The notes under the pieces were generated by a model, which saw only the letters and a list, made by a program, of their open reading frames with translations, searched no databases and had not been told where the DNA came from. A stretch of 32,460 nucleotides of DNA from Flavobacteriaceae bacterium (GTDB lineage Bacteria > Bacteroidota > Bacteroidia > Flavobacteriales > Flavobacteriaceae). The number at the start of each line of letters is the position of its first letter. The first letter of the stretch is position 1. The position numbers were made by a program, and so were the translations under genes. Shown here piece after piece: positions 16,750 through 23,158 of the stretch. The stretch is taken from NCBI GenBank assembly GCA_020435885.1, contig JAGQYU010000067.1, positions 1 through 32,460 on the forward strand, read 5' to 3'.

Positions 16750-16830
16750 AAAGCCCTAAAAACGATCGATTCTGGAATAAAAACATTATTAACTATTATA
16801 TGGATAATGCTAATGTGTTTTTAGGGCTTT
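16750..16830 (-). repeat. Long-range 14-bp inverted repeat between rhodanese lipoprotein and porin genes
   Basis: AAAGCCCTAAAAAC (16750-16763) and GTTTTTAGGGCTTT (16817-16830) are perfect 14-bp arms separated by 53 nt, with a smaller 6-bp hairpin (CATTAT/ATAATG) inside. It fills the 117-bp gap and ends 19 bp before the porin ATG. It could be a stabilising intercistronic stem, a processing site or an attenuator. Confidence 0.6.
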
Positions 16831-16847
16831 GTTTACATTTTTTTAAT

Positions 16848-17843
16848 TTATTGAACTAACGGTAAAGATTTAGGTTTGCTATCAACTCCCCATTGGTTAC
16901 TTGAAAATGCACTATTGGAGTTGTACATACCATTCATACCAAAAGTTAAGCTATAGGCGTCATAACCTAGTACTCTTAAACATGCTGTAACCACAGCAGA
17001 AGTTTGTCCTGTATAACAATAGGTAACAACTTTAGCTTCAGGGTCTAATCCTCTATAACTGTTATCAGCTAATGTTAATGGATTGATTCTGTAAGCTCCA
17101 TTGATGTGGCCAAAACCAGTATAATCAGCAGAACTAAAGAAGTTGTTTATAAAGTAATTATTTGGGCTATTTAAGACATCTGTACCTTTAACAGTTTTGA
17201 AGCCTTCTTGCACAGCTAGCTCAACACGGCTTTTTAAAATATTTTCTCCAATTGTTGATAAACTAGATATTTCTGGATCATCATATACATTGTTTGATGG
17301 GGCTGCACCGTATGACCAATTTGCATGGCCATTAGCTTCATTACCAACAGCATTGTTCCATGCATAAGCAGTATTTTCATTCCAACCAGACATACCCCAT
17401 TTCAATGCTTGAGTGTTAGAATAACCATACATACGCATCAAAGCAGTTGCATAACATGCAGTTTGTCCTGTATAACAAACAACCAAAGCTGGTTTACCGG
17501 CAGCTTGTGCAGCAGCACCTTCAGTAAGAATATTAGCAAAAGCTACATTCTTAGCTCCAGCAATATGTCCTTTAGTTGTAAAATCAGCCGCACTTCTAAT
17601 ATCAATTATATAGTATTTGTTTAAGAAAGCATCTAGATCAGCATCAGCTGGAGCTCCAGCGACAAAGTTTATACCATTGTTTATTACTTTATTGATATCA
17701 AGATCATTTGTTATCATATAATCTTTCATGGTTGTAAACGCCGGTGTAATAGTAGTTTCCGGTGTATCACCTTGATCACATGATGTTAAGAATAGTGAAG
17801 GAATCAGTAAGAGTCCTATTAAGATTAAATGTAACCTTTTCAT
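16848..17843 (-). CDS. Double-domain rhodanese lipoprotein
   Basis: Rhodaneses move sulfane sulfur through a cysteine persulfide. This 331-residue protein has a lipoprotein signal with lipobox LTSC (Cys22), then two rhodanese domains (about 65-160 and 215-315). Both active loops keep Cys: VVCYTGQTA (Cys123) and TYCYTGQTS (Cys276). The first domain has the full YYIIDIRSAADF...GHIAGAKNV, while the second has lost the DxR signature (YFINNFFSSADY). The acidic residues just after Cys22 (DQGDTPE) recall the surface-export signal of flavobacterial lipoproteins, so the cell surface is possible. It lies 45 bp after its paralogue and before the porin. It is probably a sulfur relay at the outer membrane. 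Confidence 0.9.
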   Translation of the reverse strand: MKRLHLILIGLLLIPSLFLTSCDQGDTPETTITPAFTTMKDYMITNDLDINKVINNGINFVAGAPADADLDAFLNKYYIIDIRSAADFTTKGHIAGAKNVAFANILTEGAAAQAAGKPALVVCYTGQTACYATALMRMYGYSNTQALKWGMSGWNENTAYAWNNAVGNEANGHANWSYGAAPSNNVYDDPEISSLSTIGENILKSRVELAVQEGFKTVKGTDVLNSPNNYFINNFFSSADYTGFGHINGAYRINPLTLADNSYRGLDPEAKVVTYCYTGQTSAVVTACLRVLGYDAYSLTFGMNGMYNSNSAFSSNQWGVDSKPKSLPLVQ

Positions 17844-17888
17844 AATTAGTTTGTTTTGATTATTATTATTTTATAGATTCAGTTTTTA

Positions 17889-18878
17889 TTATTCTACTAC
17901 TGGGAAATTTTTGATCTCGTCTTTAGAGAAACCATTCCAGCCTTTTTCTACTAAAGTTTTGTTCATATAACCATTAGCACCGTAGGCTAAATTGGCTACG
18001 TCATAACCTAGTACTTGTAAGTAAGCTACTACATAGGCTGCATGTTGCCCTGTTAAACAATTAACAAGAACTTTTTTATCAGTAGGTAGTGTATAAAGAT
18101 CTTCAGTTGAAGAAAGAGATTTATTCGGTTGATATAACACGGCACCTTTAACATGGCCTGTATTATATTGTTCTTCATTCATATAATTTACTACATAGTA
18201 ATCTGATGGATTTTCAACAGCTACATCAGGGTTTACAACAAATTCTTTATAAGGTTTTGCAAAAGCTTCAACTATGCGTTGTTGTAAAATATCTTTAGCC
18301 TCTGTTTTACCGGTGTTTATTGTAGGAACATTTCCTTTTTCAGGCATTGGATTTGCAGTAGTTTCTAATTTATCTGAATAATCATTTGCAGTATTTTTTG
18401 TCCAGATGTTTGCTGCAAAATCATCAGCCCAAGAGCTCATTCCCCATTTAAGGTTGTATACGTTGTTATATCCGTATAGTCTTAGTAAACTGGTGTAGTA
18501 AGCTGCTGATTGACCTGAATAACATACAATAGTAATTTTATCGTATGCAGTTGGGTCAATTTCATTTTGAAAATACTCTAGTAATTTTGGGCCTTCTACA
18601 TTTTTAGCATTTTTAATATGTCCGTAAGAGAACCAGCTATCGCTTCTAATATCAAGAACTAAATATTTATCATTCTTAAGATTATCTTTGATCTCTTCTG
18701 GAGTAATAATGGCAGGAGCCATATCACTATTGATAAAGTTTCCGTTTGCTTCAAGATAGGCAACTAATTTTCCAAATTCTGAAGTAGGATCTACATCCTG
18801 TTGTTGTATACTTTTAAAACCGCTGAATACTACAGCAGCCATAAAAAGCAAGATAAAATATGATTTAATGTTTTTCAT
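17889..18878 (-). CDS. Periplasmic double-domain rhodanese
   Basis: This 329-residue paralogue of the next gene has a type I-like signal segment (residues 6-21) without a lipobox Cys, so it is periplasmic or anchored by that helix. Domain 1 (about 55-155) has KYLVLDIRSDSWF, GHIKNAKNV and the active loop IVCYSGQSA (Cys119). Domain 2 (about 210-310) has GHVKGAVLY and VNCLTGQHA (Cys274). The Arg usually found at the end of the CxxGxR loop is absent in all four domains of this pair, as is common in C-x-T-G-Q rhodaneses. It is the first gene of the operon rhodanese-rhodanese-porin, behind a Crp/Fnr-type site. Confidence 0.9.
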   Translation of the reverse strand: MKNIKSYFILLFMAAVVFSGFKSIQQQDVDPTSEFGKLVAYLEANGNFINSDMAPAIITPEEIKDNLKNDKYLVLDIRSDSWFSYGHIKNAKNVEGPKLLEYFQNEIDPTAYDKITIVCYSGQSAAYYTSLLRLYGYNNVYNLKWGMSSWADDFAANIWTKNTANDYSDKLETTANPMPEKGNVPTINTGKTEAKDILQQRIVEAFAKPYKEFVVNPDVAVENPSDYYVVNYMNEEQYNTGHVKGAVLYQPNKSLSSTEDLYTLPTDKKVLVNCLTGQHAAYVVAYLQVLGYDVANLAYGANGYMNKTLVEKGWNGFSKDEIKNFPVVE

Positions 18879-19141
18879 TTTACGATATATTTAATAGTTA
18901 ATAATCATTTTTTATAGACGTAAAATTACTTTGATTGAGAGGGTGTTTTTATGACTTTTGTCATGCATATATCTATATATAATCATTCTTCTTAGTAACA
19001 ATAGTTACAATTTAATATAATGATTATCAGATATTTATAATTTGCTATAAGTAGAAGGAAGAGTAGACTGTAACATCTGTTACGATGTGTTTAAAAAAAA
19101 TGTATTGTTAGGGTTATTATGGAGGGAAAATTAGAGGTAAG
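18879..19141 (-). promoter_or_regulatory. Regulatory region of the rhodanese-porin operon
   Basis: There is no gene here. Reading toward the operon, it holds a GTAACA-TC-TGTTAC palindrome (19070-19083), a second weaker GTAACAATAGTTAC (18995-19008), a perfect ATGAC-N4-GTCAT palindrome (18951-18964), and a -7 box TAATTTTA on the minus strand (18928-18921). The 29.5-bp distance from palindrome centre to the -7 box equals that at the Psr-like operon. Confidence 0.7.
18951..18964 (-). promoter_or_regulatory. Crp/Fnr-type operator ATGACTTTTGTCAT
   Basis: Perfect 5-bp arms with a 4-nt spacer, centred at 18957.5. It is expected near -42 relative to the start predicted from the -7 box, the class II activator position. 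Confidence 0.7.
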
Positions 19142-19149
19142 AAATAAAA

Positions 19150-19174
19150 AAAACTGCTTCTAAGAAGCAGTTTT
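19150..19174 (-). terminator. Terminator of the Psr-YeeE-pseudo-rhodanese operon
   Basis: AAAACTGCTTC and GAAGCAGTTTT form a perfect 11-bp stem with a 3-nt loop, followed by a T tract on the minus strand. It ends 20 bp after the last gene, making the next operon a separate unit. Confidence 0.92.
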
Positions 19175-19194
19175 TTATTAAAAATAATTTTGTT

Positions 19195-19248
19195 TTAACA
19201 ACCACCTTCAACCGGCAGTTTTTTCTTTTTCTTAACCGGAACAACTTG
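19195..19248 (-). repeat. Shared C-terminal tail module, copy 1
   Basis: These 54 bases encode QVVPVKKKKKLPVEGGC and stop. They differ from the copy at 19830-19883 at only three positions, all silent. Outside the module the two genes are strongly diverged. Confidence 0.85.
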
Positions 19249-19806
19249 TTTAACCGGAGCAGGTTTTACTTCTTTTATAACAGGTTTTGCATTAGCTTCT
19301 TCAGCTTTTTTAACACTGTTATCAATAAAACCTTTTATATCTGCCACAGCAGTTTCTATGGTGGCAGGTTCTGTAATTAATTTATTATGGTCATAACTGT
19401 TTTTAACAGCCAAAACCTTTACATTACTATAACCTAGCTGGCGTAAAAGTATTAACGGAGTAACGGCATCATTAGGAGTATTTCCATAAAGAACTATGTT
19501 ATCCTTGGTTTTGAATACATTAATAGATTCATCTGTTAACAAATCAGTAACAGGGATATTAATAGCTCCCTCTAAATGGCCTTTTTCATATTCATATTGA
19601 TTTCTAATATCAATAAGCTCAGTGCCTTCAGTCACATCTTTTTGGGCAATAATATAAGTATCTGCTGTTAGCTCAGTAAGTGCTTTTTTTGTGTCAACAA
19701 CATACATGTTTTTGGGTCTTTTAAAAGATAAGATACCAACAAGTACTACTAGTATGGTTAATACAGCAGCTATAGATATTCTTTTAGTTTTTTCTAACTC
19801 TTTCAT
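19195..19806 (-). CDS. Membrane-anchored pseudo-rhodanese with C-terminal cysteine arm (copy 1)
   Basis: This 203-residue protein has one N-terminal membrane helix (about 10-27), probably leaving the rest in the periplasm. A rhodanese fold follows, with a well-kept first signature: ELIDIRNQYEYEKGHLEGAI (63-82). The active loop is NIVLYGNTPNDA, with no Cys where CxxGxR is expected, so it should not be a classical sulfurtransferase. A Pro/Lys/Ala-rich linker (165-190) leads to the tail VVPVKKKKKLPVEGGC, and Cys203, the last residue, is the only cysteine. The mobile linker plus terminal GGC resembles the sulfur-carrying arm of SoxY (GGCGG). I infer a sulfur carrier. It is the last gene of the operon and shares its tail with the upstream gene. 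Confidence 0.85.
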   Translation of the reverse strand: MKELEKTKRISIAAVLTILVVLVGILSFKRPKNMYVVDTKKALTELTADTYIIAQKDVTEGTELIDIRNQYEYEKGHLEGAINIPVTDLLTDESINVFKTKDNIVLYGNTPNDAVTPLILLRQLGYSNVKVLAVKNSYDHNKLITEPATIETAVADIKGFIDNSVKKAEEANAKPVIKEVKPAPVKQVVPVKKKKKLPVEGGC

Positions 19807-19829
19807 AAAAGTCTATTTTTTAAGTTTAC

Positions 19830-19883
19830 TTAACAACCTCCTTCAACGGGTAGTTTTTTCTTTTTCTTAACCGGAACAACTTG
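19830..19883 (-). repeat. Shared C-terminal tail module, copy 2
   Basis: This is the second copy of the 54-base module at 19195-19248, with three silent differences. Similarity stops sharply at the Gln codon. Confidence 0.85.
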
Positions 19884-20495
19884 TGTTGGAGCTGCTTTTT
19901 TAGGTTCAACTTTTACAGGTTTAGCCACTTGATCCGGATAGGCAACACCAAAATACATACTGGCTGCTTTTCTAGTATTATACAACTCAAAATCATTTGC
20001 AGGCATTTCTTCTGTTGGCACAGGAGGATTTATAATAGTGCTGTACCACTCATTTACACCACCTTTTAACACTTTAAGATTTTTGTATCCTAAACGGTTA
20101 CCAAACATCCATGCCTGGTCTGCATAAAAATTATCATCAGAAATAAATACTACGTTATATTGATCTTGATTGATATAAGATTTGTTATCATCGTCTAACA
20201 ATTTTGCTAACGGAATATTTACTGAATTAGGAATACTATATTTTGTAAAATCATCTTCACTTCTAACATCTATCAATAAATAAGAAGGATCTTGATTGAT
20301 AAGTACATCTGCTAATTTATCTGTAGAGATATATCTCTGTGGATTAATAGCATTACTCAACAGTTTTTCAGGAACAATACCTTCATGTTTTTGATATTTT
20401 GGCAACAGTACCAATCCGGCTGCCAAAAGAATAAAAATGGCTGCCAAAATCATATATCTGAATGAAAGTACTTTTACTACATTTCTATTTACCAT
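19830..20495 (-). CDS. Membrane-anchored pseudo-rhodanese with C-terminal cysteine arm (copy 2)
   Basis: This 221-residue protein has an N-terminal membrane helix (about 14-31) and a degenerate rhodanese domain: YLLIDVRSEDDFTKYSIPNSVNIP (72-95), then VVFISDDNFYADQAW in place of the Cys loop, and LGYKNLKVLKGGVNEW. A 70-residue linker follows, and then the same tail as copy 1, with Cys221 as the only cysteine. Apart from the tail, identity to copy 1 is low, so they are old paralogues or independent rhodaneses that acquired one tail. It lies 17 nt after the second YeeE half and 23 nt before copy 1. It is probably a sulfur carrier docking on the YeeE channel or the Psr-like enzyme. This function is inferred. 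Confidence 0.85.
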   Translation of the reverse strand: MVNRNVVKVLSFRYMILAAIFILLAAGLVLLPKYQKHEGIVPEKLLSNAINPQRYISTDKLADVLINQDPSYLLIDVRSEDDFTKYSIPNSVNIPLAKLLDDDNKSYINQDQYNVVFISDDNFYADQAWMFGNRLGYKNLKVLKGGVNEWYSTIINPPVPTEEMPANDFELYNTRKAASMYFGVAYPDQVAKPVKVEPKKAAPTQVVPVKKKKKLPVEGGC

Positions 20496-20512
20496 GATCG
20501 TTCAAATTTTTA

Positions 20513-21103
20513 TTAATAGAAGACTTTTTTGACCCTTTTACGGATTTGGTCTGACAAAGCAAAAATTACTACAGCTGCTACTGTAAGTATAAATACAAAC
20601 CAATAAGGAGAAACTCCTAACGAATCCATTAAAGTTATATTACCTTCAAAATATCCGTTATAAATTGGTTCGAATAGGGTGTAAGCTTCTGAAAAGATAA
20701 ACACACCTATCATTATACCTAAGACATAAATCATTGCATCAATTTTGCCAATGGCAACTGCACATAGGCTGGTTCCGGGGCAAAAACCTCCGGCAACAAA
20801 TCCTACACCCATAATAGCTCCGCCAATAATGGCTCCCCATAAATAAGTTGGATGAATGTATAGTTTTGAAATATCTAAATATCCTAGATAATCCATGTAT
20901 AAAAGTCCTATAATGGCAGTCAAAGCAGCAGTAAAGAATACTTTAAGAACGGCAAAGTCGTATCCGTAAAATACTCCGGCAAGTTTTCTTGAAGATGAGA
21001 ATCCTGACGATTCTAAAATAAACCCGAAAGCTATACCTATTATTATTGCGATGACGTTGTTCCATTCATAGGGAATGATATCATTTGGAATTAATGGTCC
21101 CAT
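20513..21103 (-). CDS. YeeE/YedE-family half transporter, second half (two-Cys)
   Basis: YeeE/YedE (TsuA) proteins carry thiosulfate across the inner membrane through a path lined with conserved cysteines. This 196-residue half has about five membrane helices and the signature GFVAGGFCPGTSLCAVAIGK with Cys108 and Cys114. Together with the upstream 176-residue half (one Cys) it gives three cysteines, the number described for one-chain TsuA. Such split pairs are known (PmpA/PmpB-like). The substrate may be thiosulfate or another sulfur compound. It lies in the operon between the first half (21 nt) and pseudo-rhodanese copy 2 (17 nt). Confidence 0.9.
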   Translation of the reverse strand: MGPLIPNDIIPYEWNNVIAIIIGIAFGFILESSGFSSSRKLAGVFYGYDFAVLKVFFTAALTAIIGLLYMDYLGYLDISKLYIHPTYLWGAIIGGAIMGVGFVAGGFCPGTSLCAVAIGKIDAMIYVLGIMIGVFIFSEAYTLFEPIYNGYFEGNITLMDSLGVSPYWFVFILTVAAVVIFALSDQIRKRVKKVFY

Positions 21104-21124
21104 ACTAATAGTTGTTTATTATTT

Positions 21125-21655
21125 TTAAATCCAGTTTTTTCTAAAGAAATACGCTACTAAATACCCAGTGCCAAATATGGCTAGCATGGTTATAAAACCT
21201 CCGGTTGAAAGTACGGCCATTCCGCTAAGAGCGGCACCACTTGTACATCCGCGGGCAATTTGAGCTCCTAAGCCAAATAAAACACCACCACCAAGAGCAA
21301 ACCAAAGTCTTCTTCTGCTAGTTATTTTTGGTGAATGTTGTACTCTCCAACCAATTCTTCCTGCTAAACCACCGGAAATGAAAGCACCTATCAATACTCC
21401 CAAAGTTTCTAATACTAACCAGTTATTTAAAGTTGACTTGTCATCATCAATAAATTTGCTGTAATAAGCATTCTTTTCGGCATGCTCAGGAGTTACAGTA
21501 TCTACAATAGCAACCACACTACTTTTCATGGCTCCACTGGCACCTAAACCTCTACCGGTTATATAAAAAGTAAAGATGATTAAGATACCGAGCAAGAAAC
21601 CACCAAAGTAGGGGTTCCAGTATATGTGTTTATTTTGTTCTTTATGATTTTCCAT
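21125..21655 (-). CDS. YeeE/YedE-family half transporter, first half (one-Cys)
   Basis: This 176-residue membrane protein has about four to five helices and the family signature GAQIARGCTSGAALSG, with Cys137 as its only cysteine. Other family marks are YWNPYFGGFLLGI at the N-terminus and the paired GLAGRIGWRV. It would form a pseudo-symmetric channel with the next gene product. It sits 13 nt after the NrfD-like subunit gene. Coupling of a sulfur-compound channel to a Psr-like enzyme suggests that cytoplasmic sulfur traffic and periplasmic redox chemistry are linked. That is inferred. Confidence 0.9.
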   Translation of the reverse strand: MENHKEQNKHIYWNPYFGGFLLGILIIFTFYITGRGLGASGAMKSSVVAIVDTVTPEHAEKNAYYSKFIDDDKSTLNNWLVLETLGVLIGAFISGGLAGRIGWRVQHSPKITSRRRLWFALGGGVLFGLGAQIARGCTSGAALSGMAVLSTGGFITMLAIFGTGYLVAYFFRKNWI

Positions 21656-21668
21656 AATAATCTTCAGT

Positions 21669-22610
21669 TTAATATAAATATCTGGTTATTTGTCCGGCTT
21701 CTACCATTACAAATCTAAATACCAATCCGCCAATTAAAACCAATATAGCAGGGATTGCTACCGGCACTTTAAAGCCTACAAGTTCTGTAAGTTCCATAAC
21801 AGCAGGAACTAAAAGGCCTAGTATTACTACAAAGCCAAAGAACATCAATGTAAATTCTCCACCTACCAATAATTGCATAGCTTCCAATTGTACTTCAGAA
21901 CCTGCATACATACCCATTAGCATGTGTATGATAAGCCCAAGTTCTACAATAATTAAAACCAAGTCAATTTTACCAAACAGGTGTTTTTCTTTAGCTGTTT
22001 TAGCCATTAAGATGATGGCTGCAGCCCCAGTTGAAAGCCCCGATGTTAAGAATAAAGGTCCTAAAATAGCATTGTTCCACAATGGACGTGCATTGAATGC
22101 TGATAGTAAGATGCCAGTATAAATACCCAATACTATTGATAATGGTATGAAAGCCATTGCCATATACTTTCTGTTCTTAGCTAAAAATGCTTCCAGTTTT
22201 TGAAACCAATTGAATTTGATGTTCCATTTAGGGAACATTTCTTTCCAATAACTAATCACCCATAAAAATGACATAGGTGTAGTTACCAATAATACCCAAG
22301 CACCCCAAGACATTGGCGATTCTATACGTACAGTCATGTACAGTTGCCAAGCATATAAAGGATGTTTAAGGTCATAAATCAATGCCAATAAACCTAAAGA
22401 TAGTGCTATAGGAGGTATAATAGAGGCATATTTAACTACTGTTGGATATTCTTTATCCTTTTCCATCAAAGTGATTATGGCCATAAAGAATAATAATCCG
22501 GCAGCCAGTCCACCTAAGAATAGGTAAACTGATATAGGCCAGTGCCAAATCTCTAAAGACGGATCTATATGAGGAATGTTTCTACCGCTTGTAAAAAGTT
22601 CTTCTTGCAT
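21669..22610 (-). CDS. NrfD/PsrC-type quinone-reactive membrane subunit
   Basis: This 313-residue protein has about eight to nine membrane helices and is the membrane anchor that exchanges electrons with quinone. The N-terminus HIDPSLEIWHWPISVYLFLGGLAAG is typical of PsrC/NrfD/DmsC-like subunits, and further marks are SPMSWGAWVLL and the late LGLIIHMLMG. It contains no cytochrome b signature. It follows the ferredoxin subunit by 14 nt and completes a three-subunit PsrABC-like complex. The final FRFVMVEAGQITRYLY lies at the last helix end. Confidence 0.92.
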   Translation of the reverse strand: MQEELFTSGRNIPHIDPSLEIWHWPISVYLFLGGLAAGLLFFMAIITLMEKDKEYPTVVKYASIIPPIALSLGLLALIYDLKHPLYAWQLYMTVRIESPMSWGAWVLLVTTPMSFLWVISYWKEMFPKWNIKFNWFQKLEAFLAKNRKYMAMAFIPLSIVLGIYTGILLSAFNARPLWNNAILGPLFLTSGLSTGAAAIILMAKTAKEKHLFGKIDLVLIIVELGLIIHMLMGMYAGSEVQLEAMQLLVGGEFTLMFFGFVVILGLLVPAVMELTELVGFKVPVAIPAILVLIGGLVFRFVMVEAGQITRYLY

Positions 22611-22624
22611 GATCTAGTTGAATT

Positions 22625-23158
22625 TTAAATTAAATAAAATACATGAGGTTTAGTACCTGCTTCGGGTGCTAATGTTTTCCATGTTCTGTTTTTCAGTAAT
22701 TGAGAGACTTCACTGTTAGGATCGTCTAAATCACCAAAATACATACACTTGGTTGGACAAACGGATACACACGCAGGTTGCTGACCTTTCTCTACTCTAT
22801 GATGGCAGAAGGTACATTTATCAACATATCCTTCAGGGTGTGAATAACGTGCATCATAAGGGCAAGACTGTATACAAGCACCACAACCAATACATTCATT
22901 GGGGGTTACTAAAACTATTCCGCCTTCAACAATGTGGCTGGCGCCTGTTGGGCAGCATCTTACGCAAGGAGCGTTGTCGCAATGGTTACACCTTTCGGAT
23001 TTTAGTTCTAATTCTACATTTGGATAAGCACCGTTAACGGTTTCTGTTATCCAGTCTCTACAATATCCTATAGGTACATTATTCTCTGTTTGACAAGCAA
23101 CAACACAATCGCTACATCCAACACATTTAAGTGTGTCTATTACCATTGCATATCTCAT
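22625..23158 (-). CDS. Four-cluster ferredoxin subunit (PsrB/DmsB-like)
   Basis: This 177-residue electron-transfer subunit has four Cys groups for four [4Fe-4S] clusters: CVGCSDCVVAC, CNHCDNAPCVRCC, CIGCGACIQSC, and CTFCHHR with CVSVCPTKC. It carries electrons between the molybdenum subunit and the NrfD-like anchor. It has no signal peptide, as expected for a subunit exported with its Tat-borne partner. Its ATG overlaps the molybdenum-subunit stop by 4 nt. Confidence 0.95.
   Translation of the reverse strand: MRYAMVIDTLKCVGCSDCVVACQTENNVPIGYCRDWITETVNGAYPNVELELKSERCNHCDNAPCVRCCPTGASHIVEGGIVLVTPNECIGCGACIQSCPYDARYSHPEGYVDKCTFCHHRVEKGQQPACVSVCPTKCMYFGDLDDPNSEVSQLLKNRTWKTLAPEAGTKPHVFYLI

Noticed and set aside
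19195..19215. LPVEG in the shared tail resembles a sortase motif LPxTG.
   Set aside because: There is no following membrane helix and basic tail, the Thr is missing, and the organism is Gram-negative. The chain simply ends at Cys.
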